NCBI RefSeq assembly: GCF_037992945.1
Contig: NZ_CP150304.1
Span: 1,057,501-1,121,500, forward strand
Origin: Peribacillus sp. FSL E2-0218
Lineage (GTDB): Bacteria > Bacillota > Bacilli > Bacillales > DSM-1321
Length of the DNA: 64,000 nt
Reading direction: 5' to 3'
Below, piece by piece: positions 1 through 9,256 of this stretch. Position 1 is the stretch's first letter, and every line of letters begins with the position of its first letter. The notes beneath the pieces are model-generated. The model saw only the letters and a program-made list of their open reading frames with translations. It did not search any database and had not been told where the DNA came from. Both the position numbers and the translations under genes were made by a program.

Positions 1-1008
1 ACAACCATCGCTTATATGATGAATCCAGAAATGATCATAATTGGCGGGGGGATTACAGCACAAAAAGAGTATTTATATCCCCTTATCATGGCACAGTTGG
101 AAAAAGATATCATGCCTGCCGTGTTAGATAAAGTGCAAATTGAAATCGCCCGGAATCTTAATGATGCAGGCATGATCGGAGCGCTTCGTCACTTTTTGCT
201 CCAAGAGTCTTTAAAACCGTTAAAAAGCATCACGACGATTATCGAATCCAATACACATAAATTAACGAAACACGAGCAAAATATCGCCAAATTCATCATT
301 TTAAATTTAGAAAGCATGCCAAACAAAACGATATCCGAGATGTCACGTCAATTAAATTTGTCAGAGGCGACGATTACAAGATTTTGCAAGAAGCTAGAAA
401 TCGGGTCTTACAATAAACTGCGATTAATGGCGAAAGAAGCCATTGTGAGCACTCGATTATACGAACAAACAGAAAACACGAGCTTGAGTTCAGTGAAACA
501 AGCTTATACGAGAATGTTCAACAAATTCGATACGCTCAATGAGTTAGAAGATATTAAGCAATTTAAAGATCGATTAGTGTCAGCAAAAAAAGTTTTTCTA
601 TACGGTGCAGGCGAAATGACCCTTGTTGCCAAGCAATTAAAATATAAGCTAATGAAACTTGGTATGGAAGCAGACGCATTCTCAGATCTCTACCAAATGG
701 AGATATCTACGCACGTACTAGATCGAGAAACGGTTGTAATCGGTCTAAGTACATCAGGCTATGATGCCCATATAGTGAACATGATGGAAAGCGCTAAGAA
801 TATGGGCTCAACGACCATTGGAATTACGAGTCAACAAGACTCTCCTGTCGCGCTTGTTTCTGATATTCACCTGCTCGTTCCTGCCACTGATGATATACAA
901 GGATATAGTCATTCAGCTAGTGAAGTGTGTGCATTTTACTTACTGGATGTCCTGTTAAAGGAAATGCAAAATAATGGTGAAGTGATCAGCCAAAAAAATA
1001 TTATGTAA
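1..1008 (+). CDS. ROK-family sugar kinase fused to RpiR/MurR-type regulator (5' end missing)
   Basis: The reading frame is open from base 1, so the start lies outside the window. The first ~60 residues are the C-terminal end of a ROK kinase (IIIGGG near the start, then the NDAGMIGA ending typical of the family). They run directly into an RpiR-type regulator: a winged HTH (MSRQLNLSEATITRFCKKL, about residues 112-130) and a SIS sugar-phosphate domain (about 185-320, with STSG). Known: ROK proteins phosphorylate hexoses or N-acetyl sugars, and RpiR/SIS proteins sense phosphosugars. Inference: one polypeptide makes and senses the phosphosugar that controls this locus, possibly ManNAc-6-P given the nanE relic downstream. 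The fusion is visible without a stop or shift; the substrate is a guess. Confidence 0.85.
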   Translation, partial: TTIAYMMNPEMIIIGGGITAQKEYLYPLIMAQLEKDIMPAVLDKVQIEIARNLNDAGMIGALRHFLLQESLKPLKSITTIIESNTHKLTKHEQNIAKFIILNLESMPNKTISEMSRQLNLSEATITRFCKKLEIGSYNKLRLMAKEAIVSTRLYEQTENTSLSSVKQAYTRMFNKFDTLNELEDIKQFKDRLVSAKKVFLYGAGEMTLVAKQLKYKLMKLGMEADAFSDLYQMEISTHVLDRETVVIGLSTSGYDAHIVNMMESAKNMGSTTIGITSQQDSPVALVSDIHLLVPATDDIQGYSHSASEVCAFYLLDVLLKEMQNNGEVISQKNIM

Positions 1009-1087
1009 AAGAAGTGATGAAGCCGAATGCCGTACCATTCCACAACACCTACTGAAATACTGGTCACCTGCTTATGGAGGAATCACG

Positions 1088-2056
1088 TTGAATCTCATTG
1101 ATTTATCACTTGAGCAACTGCAGATGTATCGACCTGAACAAACAAAGAAAAAAGATTTTGAAGAGTTTTGGAATAATCGGAAGAATGAAAGTGCCCTGCA
1201 AGGTTTAAATATTGTTATAGAACCAGTTTCCTATTATGTTCCAGGCGTAGAACTGTATGATGTGACCTTCAATGGGTTCAGAAATTCACGTATACATGCG
1301 TCCTATTTAAAACCTGAGAAAGATGTTCATCCAAAATCGCCTGCAGCTGTAATCTTTCACGGATATAATTGGAACACTCTTCAGCCGCACTACGCATTCA
1401 AATATTTAATTCAAGGTATTCCCGTGATGTTAGTCGATGTCAGAGGGCAAAATGTTCGTTCACCCGATCACAATCCATACAAGAATGGAGGTTCCTCTGG
1501 TTGGATGACACTTGGAATTACAGATCCGGATAACTATTACTTCAGTTATGTGTATATGGATTGTTATAGAAGCGTTGATGTTATAAGGGAATTATCAGGA
1601 AAGACGGATGTTTTTGTAGAGGGAGGAAGTCAGGGGGGCGCTCTAGCAGTTGCGACAGCTGCCTTGCAAGAAGGCATCTCGTACTTACTAGCTGATGTTC
1701 CTTTTCTTACTCATTTTAAACGATCCATTCAACTATCAACAGAAGGTCCTTATCGGGAAGTTAATCATTATTTTAAACTGCATGATCCCTTACAGAAAAA
1801 CCGTTCAGCAGTTTTTGACGCTTTGAGCTATGTCGATTGTATGAATCTAGCGAGTTTTGTTTCGTGCCCTTCATTAATCGGAGTAGGATTGGAAGATAGG
1901 GTGTGCCCGCCTTCCAGCGGATTTGCCTTATATCATCATTTAGGCGGTGAGATGCACATCCAAGTATATCCAGAATTTGGACATGAGCTACCAGCTATAC
2001 ACGTAGAAAGGAAACTTCAATTCATCGCTTCAAGAAAGAAGTTTAAAAAGGAGTAA
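1088..2056 (+). CDS. Acetyl xylan esterase / cephalosporin-C deacetylase family hydrolase
   Basis: A 322-residue alpha/beta-hydrolase of the AXE1 family, which removes acetyl groups from sugars; no signal peptide, so cytoplasmic. Visible motifs: HGYNW oxyanion loop (about 91-95), nucleophile elbow GGSQGG (Ser181), Asp270 in GLEDRVCPP and His299 in EFGHE, a complete triad. Start is TTG at 1088 with GGAGG 8 bases upstream. It lies 80 bp behind the ROK-RpiR fusion and 4 bp before the DUF4127 gene, so the three are probably one operon. Inference: it deacetylates an imported O- or N-acetylated sugar. Confidence 0.88.
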   Translation: MNLIDLSLEQLQMYRPEQTKKKDFEEFWNNRKNESALQGLNIVIEPVSYYVPGVELYDVTFNGFRNSRIHASYLKPEKDVHPKSPAAVIFHGYNWNTLQPHYAFKYLIQGIPVMLVDVRGQNVRSPDHNPYKNGGSSGWMTLGITDPDNYYFSYVYMDCYRSVDVIRELSGKTDVFVEGGSQGGALAVATAALQEGISYLLADVPFLTHFKRSIQLSTEGPYREVNHYFKLHDPLQKNRSAVFDALSYVDCMNLASFVSCPSLIGVGLEDRVCPPSSGFALYHHLGGEMHIQVYPEFGHELPAIHVERKLQFIASRKKFKKE

Positions 2057-2060
2057 TCGC

Positions 2061-3596
2061 ATGAAAATTGTCTACGTACCCATCGATGAGCGACCATGTA
2101 ATGTTGATTACATAAAAAACATTGCCCGTTCTTCATCAAATATGGAAGTAATCCTCCCAAGTGAAGAATTACTCGGGGCCAAAAAAGTTGCAGCTAATAC
2201 GAGCCAGTTATGGAATTGGTTGACTAAAGCTGCGAGTAACGCAGATGCTATGATTTTAAGCATCGATATGTTGGTGTATGGAGGTTTACTGCCTTCCCGT
2301 TTGCATGATTTATCAATAGATACTGTGACTATGTGGATGGAACGAATGCGAACCCTACATAAAGCATATCCACACGTGCCCATTTATGCCTCCAATTTAA
2401 TTATGCGTACGCCAAAATACAGCTCAAGTGATGAAGAACCCGACTATTATGAAAAGTGGGGCCGTGAAATTTTCATGCGTGCCTACTTATCAGATAAAAA
2501 AATTCGCGAGAAGTTGTCTGAAGAAGAACAGAGACAGCTACAAGAGATTGTATCCTTGTTGCCCAAGTCATACATACAAGACTATGAATCGAGACGAGCA
2601 TTCAATTCCATGATAAACACGAGTATGTTAGAGCTTGTCAAGGAAGGTGTAATTACATTCTTATCAATTCCTCAAGATGATAGCGCAGAATATGGATACA
2701 CGGCAATGGACCAACAAAAGGTTGCTGAGAAGATAGAACAATTACGCTTGTATAAGCAAGTGCATATGTATCCTGGAGCGGACGAGGTGGGAGCGACTTT
2801 ATTGGCGCGTGTATATAATGAATGGATGGGGAAAAGGCCAAAGATTTATCCGATTTGGAGTAGTTCGCTTGGGCCCCAATTGATTCCCATGTATGAGGAT
2901 CGCCCTTACGCTGAAAGTTTAAAATCACATGTACTAGCGGCAGGCTGTCAATTAGTAACGAGCGCTGAAGATGCGGATTTAATACTTGCTTATAATACGC
3001 CAGGCCGTATTATGCAAGAGGCATGGGATCAACATAAAAAAGATATTACATACACAAGTTTTCGAAATATGTTAACCTTTGTTGATTCTATCAGGACGTT
3101 TATAGAATCCGGAAAAAAAGTGGTGGTTGCCGATGCTGCCTATGCGAACGGGGGAGATCGGGAGTTGATCACACTTTTGGATGAAGAACGAATACTGGAT
3201 AAATTGTTGTCCTATAAAGGATGGAATACGAATTGTAACACACTTGGTTCAACCATTTGTCAAGGTGTTGTCGCTCTAAATGGCAAGGCGGACATCATCG
3301 AGGAAAATATCATGTATCATTTACTAGATGACTATTTTTACCAAACGGAAGTTCGAATGGACATGGTAGCCGATTTTCTCCCCAATTATAATCTCACGTA
3401 CTTTAATCTGAACAATGAAGCGGGAGTTGTAAATAGAGAGAGAGATAATCGATTAATAAGGCGTTACCATGAAATGATTTTACATAGTTTTAAAGGAATC
3501 AAACTTGAAAAAATCACCACATTCGCACCTTGGAATCGAATGTTTGAATGTGGAATGGTCTTACAAATTGATAGGAGAGGGGGAGGGACATGTTAA
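2061..3596 (+). CDS. DUF4127 family protein
   Basis: A 511-residue protein with the family's typical N-terminus (IVYVPIDERPCN) and the conserved patterns DMLVYGGLLPSR and DDSAEYGYTAMDQQ. No signal peptide or membrane segment is evident. The function of DUF4127 is not established to my knowledge. ATG at 2061 follows an AAGGAG site and starts 4 bp after the esterase stop, implying translational coupling. Its setting, between sugar-sensing and deacetylating proteins and a nanE relic, points to amino-sugar or acetylated-sugar catabolism; that is inference from context only. Confidence 0.85.
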   Translation: MKIVYVPIDERPCNVDYIKNIARSSSNMEVILPSEELLGAKKVAANTSQLWNWLTKAASNADAMILSIDMLVYGGLLPSRLHDLSIDTVTMWMERMRTLHKAYPHVPIYASNLIMRTPKYSSSDEEPDYYEKWGREIFMRAYLSDKKIREKLSEEEQRQLQEIVSLLPKSYIQDYESRRAFNSMINTSMLELVKEGVITFLSIPQDDSAEYGYTAMDQQKVAEKIEQLRLYKQVHMYPGADEVGATLLARVYNEWMGKRPKIYPIWSSSLGPQLIPMYEDRPYAESLKSHVLAAGCQLVTSAEDADLILAYNTPGRIMQEAWDQHKKDITYTSFRNMLTFVDSIRTFIESGKKVVVADAAYANGGDRELITLLDEERILDKLLSYKGWNTNCNTLGSTICQGVVALNGKADIIEENIMYHLLDDYFYQTEVRMDMVADFLPNYNLTYFNLNNEAGVVNRERDNRLIRRYHEMILHSFKGIKLEKITTFAPWNRMFECGMVLQIDRRGGGTC

Positions 3597-3868
3597 CAAC
3601 AATCAAAAAAGGGTTAGTTGTATCTTGTCAGGCTATAGAAGGGTAACCATTATGTGGATCTGATAATATGAAACGAATGGCAGATGCCGCAAAAAGAGGC
3701 GGGCCCGTTGGGATTCGTGCTAATGCCGTGGAGATTTTCATCTACCAGTCATCCCCGAAGGGAATGTCAACACCGCCGATAGGCTTTAAAGCGCATTCAG
3801 TCGGGGTTTACCGAGCGCTTTGTCAAAGAAATTCAATCGATGAGAAACTCAACTTGAATCAAGCATAA
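3590..3868 (+). pseudogene. nanE: Degenerate nanE (N-acetylmannosamine-6-P 2-epimerase) remnant
   Basis: The start overlaps the end of the DUF4127 gene. Translation gives MLTTIKKGLVVSCQAIEG, then TAA (3644-3646) where the family has Glu, then in the same frame PLCGSDNMKRMADAAKRGG and VGIRANAVE, all NanE signatures. After that the frame is lost; a different frame near 3800 gives TERFVKEIQ, resembling the NanE C-terminus. The middle of the ~220-residue protein is therefore deleted. NanE converts ManNAc-6-P to GlcNAc-6-P, so the pathway is broken here unless another copy exists. Confidence 0.8.
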
Positions 3869-3963
3869 GCCGGAAGATCCAAGTTGGGGTTCACATCCTG
3901 TAATTACCGGAGTTATCCTAATGACAGTTAAGGGATAGCTCTTTTCCCTGTGCGGCTGGGCAG

Positions 3964-3983
3964 ATCGGGCTTACCCGATTTTT
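3964..3983 (+). terminator. Terminator-like hairpin
   Basis: Perfect 6-bp stem ATCGGG/CCCGAT with loop CTTA followed by TTTT. It lies between the nanE relic and the convergent sigma-54 activator gene. The stem is short, so it is probably weak. Confidence 0.5.
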
Positions 3984-4090
3984 ATGGCAGCAACGTGGAA
4001 GAAAAAAGGCAACATATTGTGACAGACAGGCGAGAGGAAAGGGAAGTTCTTATGAAAGTCCCATATTAATATGTACATGGTTTGTTGGTA

Positions 4091-5485
4091 TCACGTCACT
4101 TGACCTTTATATTTCTTCATTTTCCTTACGACCGACGGCTGACTGATGCCTAAGGATTTTGCCATTTCATATGTGGAGTTACATTGTTTGCTCGCTTTCA
4201 TCAACATCCACTTTTCCACTTGTTCAAGAGCAGTCTTAAGGTCACTGTCGTCCACCAGCATTTGATCGAGCATCAAGGTATCATCTTGATTCCCAAAAGA
4301 ATCCTGTCCATGCAATTGAGCGGGGAGGAAGCCTGGGAAAATGATGGAGTCTTCCGAGGTCAAAATGAGCCGTTCAATAAGGTTTTCCAATTCTCGCACG
4401 TTCCCGGACCATTTATGGTGAATCAGGATTTCATATGTGGAAGGATGCAATTTCTTATTTGTGTTGTATTTCTTGTTGATGATCTCGAGATTATGATTGA
4501 TTAGGATAGCAATATCTTCTTTTCTTTCTCGTAAAGGCGGTATTTGGACGGGAATCACATTTAAGCGGTAATACAGATCGAGCCTGAAAGCACCCTTTTC
4601 GACCATTTCCTCAAGGTTTTGATTGGTTGCCGTTACAAGCCGGAAATCAATCTTATGCTCTTTTTTTCCGCCGACTCTTTTAAACGTCTTCTCTTGCAGT
4701 ACATTTAATAATTTCACTTGCATATCCAGAGGCAGCTCGCCGATTTCATCCAAAAAAAGCGTTCCGTTATCAGCTTGTTCAATCAAGCCTTCCTTCCCGT
4801 GCTTTTGCGCCCCTGTGAAGGACCCTGCTTCATACCCAAACATTTCCGATTCAAAGAGGCTTTCTGGTATGGTACTGCAATTGACTTCGATGAAGGGCTC
4901 TTTCCTGCGATAACTTTGATCATGGAGCCTTCGGGCAAAAACGCTCTTTCCCACCCCCGATTCGCCAAGTAGCATGACAGTGGCATCCGTTTTGGAAACA
5001 CGCAGGATCGTTTTGGCGATTTGCCGCATCTCTTTGCTTCGGTAAATCAGCTCTTCCTGTTCCCTAAGCTCTTCTACCTCGGATTGATATTCTTGGACCT
5101 TTTTCTCCAATTGGCCGTATTGATCCTGGAGCTTCCTGATTTCCGTTTGATCTTGGGTATAACTGACGACTCGAATCAGTTCACCATCATCATCAAAGAT
5201 GGGGTAAGCTGTCGACATGACGATTTTTCCCGTTTTTGTATGCTGCATGATTTGGACAGGTGTTTTTTCTTTCAAGACCATTGCGGAAATTGAAGGTGAG
5301 AGGATCCCCTCCGTTTCAAGCTGATAAACGGATTTTCCAAGATAATGGTCAGGTTCAATTCCATAGATCCACCAATGGTTTGGATTAGTAAATAAAATGA
5401 ATCCCTTTTCATCTGTCACGGTGATATTGTTATTGGAAGTGCTGATGATGCTTTCCAAAATTCTTTTTACGTTATGATCATTCAT
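4091..5485 (-). CDS. Sigma-54-dependent PAS-domain transcriptional activator
   Basis: A bacterial enhancer-binding protein of 464 residues. Order: PAS domain (about 5-115), short coiled coil (about 120-150), AAA+ domain with Walker A GESGVGKS (174-181), sigma-54 contact loop GSFTGA (221-226, Ser for the usual Ala) and Walker B LFLDEIGEL, then a C-terminal Fis-type HTH (SLGISQPSVVRKMKKY). Start chosen at 5485, six bases after AGGAGG; an upstream ATG at 5512 has no such site. It is divergent from the keto-acid decarboxylase, which it probably controls together with RNA polymerase-sigma-54. The PAS ligand is unknown, perhaps a keto acid or amino acid. Confidence 0.92.
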   Translation of the reverse strand: MNDHNVKRILESIISTSNNNITVTDEKGFILFTNPNHWWIYGIEPDHYLGKSVYQLETEGILSPSISAMVLKEKTPVQIMQHTKTGKIVMSTAYPIFDDDGELIRVVSYTQDQTEIRKLQDQYGQLEKKVQEYQSEVEELREQEELIYRSKEMRQIAKTILRVSKTDATVMLLGESGVGKSVFARRLHDQSYRRKEPFIEVNCSTIPESLFESEMFGYEAGSFTGAQKHGKEGLIEQADNGTLFLDEIGELPLDMQVKLLNVLQEKTFKRVGGKKEHKIDFRLVTATNQNLEEMVEKGAFRLDLYYRLNVIPVQIPPLRERKEDIAILINHNLEIINKKYNTNKKLHPSTYEILIHHKWSGNVRELENLIERLILTSEDSIIFPGFLPAQLHGQDSFGNQDDTLMLDQMLVDDSDLKTALEQVEKWMLMKASKQCNSTYEMAKSLGISQPSVVRKMKKYKGQVT

Positions 5486-5571
5486 CATGTTCCTCCTAGT
5501 CCTTCTTTCCATTAATTCAAATATAAATTAAAAAAGCGAGGTAAATCAAGAATTTTCAGTTATTTTGATTT

Positions 5572-5588
5572 GGAAATGAATCATTTCC
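5572..5588. promoter_or_regulatory. 17-bp perfect palindrome, candidate activator binding site
   Basis: GGAAATGA-A-TCATTTCC is perfectly symmetric around one base. It lies between the divergent activator and decarboxylase genes, about 157 bp before the decarboxylase start, a normal distance for an enhancer-type site. No clean -24/-12 element is visible downstream; the closest is TGGACACTTATACGG at 5668-5682, which lacks the -12 GC. Confidence 0.5.
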
Positions 5589-5745
5589 TACTATAGTCTC
5601 TGCCCCGTAAGGTTTGCTTACAAGTTTCCAGAGAGTAATAGAGTAGCAAGGCTTGTCTTCATTACCTGGACACTTATACGGTTAACCTACTAATGTTTGG
5701 GTATAAATATAGTAGAGATGAATAATTCGGAGGAGTGTTGATTTG

Positions 5746-7410
5746 ATGGAAAACAGAACCTTGGGACAGTATTTATACGATTGTTTAAAAGGAGAAGGAA
5801 TTACGGAAATTTTTGGTGTGCCCGGAGACTATAACTTCTCACTGCTAGATACCCTGGAGGAATATGAGGGGATTGAATTCATTAATGGAAGAAATGAACT
5901 CAATGTTGGATACGCAGCGGACGCCTATGCCAGGGTGAAGGGCATTTCGGCATTGATCACCACTTTTGGTGTTGGGGAAATGAGCGCATGTAATGCAGTG
6001 GCGGGTGCCTACAGTGAGGATGTGCCGCTCATTCATATCGTGGGGTCGCCAAAGTCCATGATGCAAAAAAAGAAGGCGATTGCCCATCATACGTTAATGG
6101 ATGGAGATTTTGATGTTTTTCGTAAAGTATATGAGCATATCACGGGCTATACAGTGGTTCTTACACCCGAGAATGCTGCTAGGGAGATACCGGCAGCCAT
6201 CAGGATCGCGAAGTCAAAGAAAAAGCCGGTTTATATGGTAGTGGCTATCGATCTTGTTACAAAACCGTTGCTTTCTCACAGTGAGCCATTGGAAAACGAG
6301 GCCAAAACGAACCAGGTCGCGCTGCAGGCAGCAGTCGAGCAGATACAAAAAATGCTAGAGCCGGTAAAGAAAGCTGCACTGCTTGTCGATATGAAAACAC
6401 TGCGGTATAACCTTGGAGAATCTGTGCAGGAGCTTGCTGAACGGTTTAATGTACCGGTCGCTTCGCTAATGCAGGGGAAAAGCGGTTTCGATGAGAGCCA
6501 TCCTCAGTATATCGGTGTTTACGGCGGGGCGTTCGGCAGTCAGGAAGTGACCAAGACCGTTGAAGAAGCGGATTGTATCATTGCCGTTGGGCCGGTTTGG
6601 TCTGACACGAATACCTCAAAAGAGACAGCAAAGCTTGATCGGCTGAAAATGGTCGAAATCCAACCTGATTCCTTGAAAGTGGGTGCAGCCAGTTATATGA
6701 ACGTCAAGGCGGAGGATATCCTGGATGCACTCAAGGACATCGGCTTCAGGCAGGAGGAATCGGTTACAGCCATCGCGTTCCCATATGACACAATGGCTGG
6801 TGACTCATCCGCACCACTGAATGCGGCTTCTTATTATCCCCGGATTCAGCAAATGTTAAAGGAAGATGACATTGTGGTCACGGAAACGGGAACATTCTCT
6901 TATGGCATGTCACAGGTTAGGCTGCCAAAGGGTGTGACCTATATAGCGCAAGGAGGATGGCAAAGCATCGGGTATGCCACACCTGCTGCTTTCGGCGCTT
7001 GTATTGCGGATAAAAACCGCCGTGTTCTATTGTTTACCGGTGACGGCTCGATACAGCTTACTGCACAGGAAATAAGTTCGATGCTGGAAAATGGCTGTAA
7101 ACCTATCATTTTCATCCTCAACAATGACGGCTATACGATCGAAAAATTCTTGAACGTCAAGGTTGATATCGAAAAACAGAAATACAATGAGATACCAGCG
7201 TGGAATTATACAAAATTGCCTGAAGCATTTGGCCAGGAAGCCTTCACTGCCAGGGTCGAGACGAACAGGGAATTGGATGATGCCATCTCAAATGCTCAGG
7301 ATCTCAACGGTGAAAAACTGTGCTTGATCGAACTGATCGTGAAAGACCCCATGGATGGACCGGAGTATATGCAAAAAATGAGGCAGTACCTAGAAAAGCA
7401 AGAGAACTAA
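5746..7410 (+). CDS. Thiamine-diphosphate 2-keto-acid (pyruvate/indolepyruvate) decarboxylase
   Basis: A 554-residue PDC/IPDC/KDC-type enzyme that decarboxylates a 2-keto acid to an aldehyde with ThDP and Mg2+. Seen: catalytic Glu51 (RNELNVGYAADAYAR), the adjacent His pair of true decarboxylases (AIAHHTLMDG, H114-H115), and the ThDP motif GDGS (about 432) ending in NNDGYTIE. The HH pair separates it from acetolactate synthases and oxidases. ATG at 5746 is preferred over TTG at 5743 because of GGAGGAG at 5729-5735. Inference: with its sigma-54 activator it probably works in Ehrlich-type breakdown of amino acids (Val/Leu/Ile, Phe or Trp); the substrate cannot be read from sequence. Confidence 0.9.
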   Translation: MENRTLGQYLYDCLKGEGITEIFGVPGDYNFSLLDTLEEYEGIEFINGRNELNVGYAADAYARVKGISALITTFGVGEMSACNAVAGAYSEDVPLIHIVGSPKSMMQKKKAIAHHTLMDGDFDVFRKVYEHITGYTVVLTPENAAREIPAAIRIAKSKKKPVYMVVAIDLVTKPLLSHSEPLENEAKTNQVALQAAVEQIQKMLEPVKKAALLVDMKTLRYNLGESVQELAERFNVPVASLMQGKSGFDESHPQYIGVYGGAFGSQEVTKTVEEADCIIAVGPVWSDTNTSKETAKLDRLKMVEIQPDSLKVGAASYMNVKAEDILDALKDIGFRQEESVTAIAFPYDTMAGDSSAPLNAASYYPRIQQMLKEDDIVVTETGTFSYGMSQVRLPKGVTYIAQGGWQSIGYATPAAFGACIADKNRRVLLFTGDGSIQLTAQEISSMLENGCKPIIFILNNDGYTIEKFLNVKVDIEKQKYNEIPAWNYTKLPEAFGQEAFTARVETNRELDDAISNAQDLNGEKLCLIELIVKDPMDGPEYMQKMRQYLEKQEN

Positions 7411-7542
7411 AGTAATACCATCCCACCCCTGAAGATGATTTTTCCTGCATTATTCAAGAAACTGAGGGACCCCGCTAGATTATTGCGGCGGGAGGCTAGG
7501 CAGCCATTCACGGAAAGGGTGCGGAATTATGAAACCAACAAA

Positions 7543-7566
7543 AAAGGCCTTCTGATGAAGGCCTTT
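7543..7566 (+). terminator. Decarboxylase terminator hairpin = left copy of IS target duplication
   Basis: Stem AAAGGCCTTC / GAAGGCCTTT, loop TGAT. The identical 24 bp recur at 9307-9330 on the other side of the IS. Before insertion this was one hairpin between an A-run and a T-run, a bidirectional terminator behind the decarboxylase gene. The left copy has lost its long T-run, and the right copy kept it. Confidence 0.9.
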
Positions 7567-7573
7567 CAGACTG

Positions 7574-7610
7574 TAGACAAACTCGATGAAAATCGAGTTT
7601 GTCTATTTTT
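7574..7610 (+). terminator. IS left-end internal terminator
   Basis: Perfect 14-bp stem (TAGACAAACTCGAT at 7574-7587 with its complement at 7592-7605), loop GAAA, then TTTTT. It would stop transcription entering the IS from the decarboxylase gene. Very similar hairpins occur alone after other genes (27309, 34483, 47359). Confidence 0.85.
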
Positions 7611-7838
7611 ATGGCCTGTACAATTTAGACGTTGATTTCCACTCCAGGCACTCGCTTTCCGCGGGCGGTCGGGGAGCCTCCTCGGCTTTGCCTGCGGGGT
7701 CTCCCCTAGACGCGCTTTTCCCGCAGGAGTCTCGTACCTTCCGTTCCAATCAATTTTGTCTTACCTTTTAGATAGAACACTTTTGACTGGAGTCATTTTT
7801 GTTTTAAAATTGAAGTATTAAAACTTGAGGTGATGAGG

Positions 7839-9197
7839 ATGCTTTCTAAACATGATTCTATTCAGCGAGATCAACTTGAAATGATTACTTTAGATCAACT
7901 GGTGCCACCGAACCATTTGGTTCGTAAAATGGAGGCTGCCATTGACTTCACTTTCATTTATGACTTGGTGAAAGATATGTACTCAGAGGTAGGACGCCCA
8001 AGTATTGATCCAGTTATTTTAGTTAAACTGACTTTCATTCAATATACCTTCGGTATTCGTTCCATGCGTAAAACGATTGAAGAAGTTGAAACCAATATGG
8101 CTTACCGTTGGTTCTTAGGCTATGGTTTCCATGATAAAGTACCTCATTTCTCTACGTTCGGAAAAAATTATGAGCGACGCTTTAAAGATACAGACCTGTT
8201 TGAACAGATTTTCTGTCGCATTTTAATGACAGCTGCTAATAAAAAGGTAATAAGTGTAGAACACGTTTTCGTGGATTCCACACATGTGAAAGCCAGTGCG
8301 AATAAACGGAAATTTGAAAAGAAAATCGTTCGTAAAGAAACACGAGCGTATCAAGGACGTCTTCAAGAAGAAATCAATCAAGATCGTGAAAACCATGGAA
8401 AGAAGCCTTTTCCACCAGATAAATTTGATAAGGAAGAAACCAAAGCAATTAAAGAAAGTACTACGGATCCTGAGAGTGGCTACTATGTGAAAGATGAACG
8501 AACAAAACAGTTTGCCTATTCATTCCATGCGGCCGCAGACGGCAACGGTTTTGTATTGGGAACGATTGTAACACCTGGTAATACACATGACAGTCATATT
8601 TTGGAGCCACTTGTTGAGCAAGTGATTGAGAAAGTTGGAAAACCAGAAGCAGTTGCCGCAGATGCAGCTTATAAAACACCAGCGATTACAAGCTACCTAT
8701 TTAACAAAGAAATCACACCTGCTTTACCCTATACACGTCCTCGTACAAAAGAAGGATTCTTTCGCAAACATGACTATGTTTACGATGAACACTTTGATTG
8801 TTACCTTTGCCCTTCGGGAGAAACTTTAAAGTACTCAACAACAAATAAAGAGGGCTATCGCGAGTACAAATCGCCCAAACAAATTTGTGCAACATGCTCA
8901 TTTTTATCACGGTGTACGGAAAGCAAAGACCATCAAAAAGTAGTGACACGGCATATCTGGCAAGCATATGTGGAAGAAGCAGATCATCTGCGTCATCATC
9001 AAGAGGTAAAACCTATATATGCGAAACGCAAAGAAACGATTGAGCGTGTATTCGCAGATGCAAAAGAAAAGCATGGTATGCGTTGGACTACTTTAAGGGG
9101 ACTTAAAAAATTGTCGATGCAGGCGATGCTTACTTTCGCTGCCATGAATGTAAAGAAGATGGCCACTTGGACATGGCAAGGTCCTAAAACGGCTTAA
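7839..9197 (+). CDS. IS1182-family transposase (DDE type)
   Basis: A 452-residue transposase with the family's N-terminal DUF772-like region (DQLVPPNHLVRKME, TFIQYTFGIRSMRKTIEE) and DDE catalytic domain: first Asp in VFVDSTHVKA, second in VAADAAYKT, Glu in KETIERVFADAKEKHG. A zinc-binding-like Cys cluster (CYLCPSG, CATCSFLSRC) precedes the last block. Start ATG 7839 follows GAGGTG; earlier in-frame GTG/ATG codons overlap that site. The gene appears intact, so this copy could be active and could supply transposase to the damaged copy. Confidence 0.95.
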   Translation: MLSKHDSIQRDQLEMITLDQLVPPNHLVRKMEAAIDFTFIYDLVKDMYSEVGRPSIDPVILVKLTFIQYTFGIRSMRKTIEEVETNMAYRWFLGYGFHDKVPHFSTFGKNYERRFKDTDLFEQIFCRILMTAANKKVISVEHVFVDSTHVKASANKRKFEKKIVRKETRAYQGRLQEEINQDRENHGKKPFPPDKFDKEETKAIKESTTDPESGYYVKDERTKQFAYSFHAAADGNGFVLGTIVTPGNTHDSHILEPLVEQVIEKVGKPEAVAADAAYKTPAITSYLFNKEITPALPYTRPRTKEGFFRKHDYVYDEHFDCYLCPSGETLKYSTTNKEGYREYKSPKQICATCSFLSRCTESKDHQKVVTRHIWQAYVEEADHLRHHQEVKPIYAKRKETIERVFADAKEKHGMRWTTLRGLKKLSMQAMLTFAAMNVKKMATWTWQGPKTA

Positions 9198-9256
9198 CAT
9201 AGCGGCTCGAAGAGCCCAAATCTCGTAACCTTTGGTTAAAATTTCAAAGGAATTTC

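Noticed and set aside
5613..5630. Sigma-54 promoter on the minus strand before the activator gene
   Set aside because: GG and GC have the right spacing but flanking consensus bases are mostly wrong, and such activators are usually not SigL-dependent.
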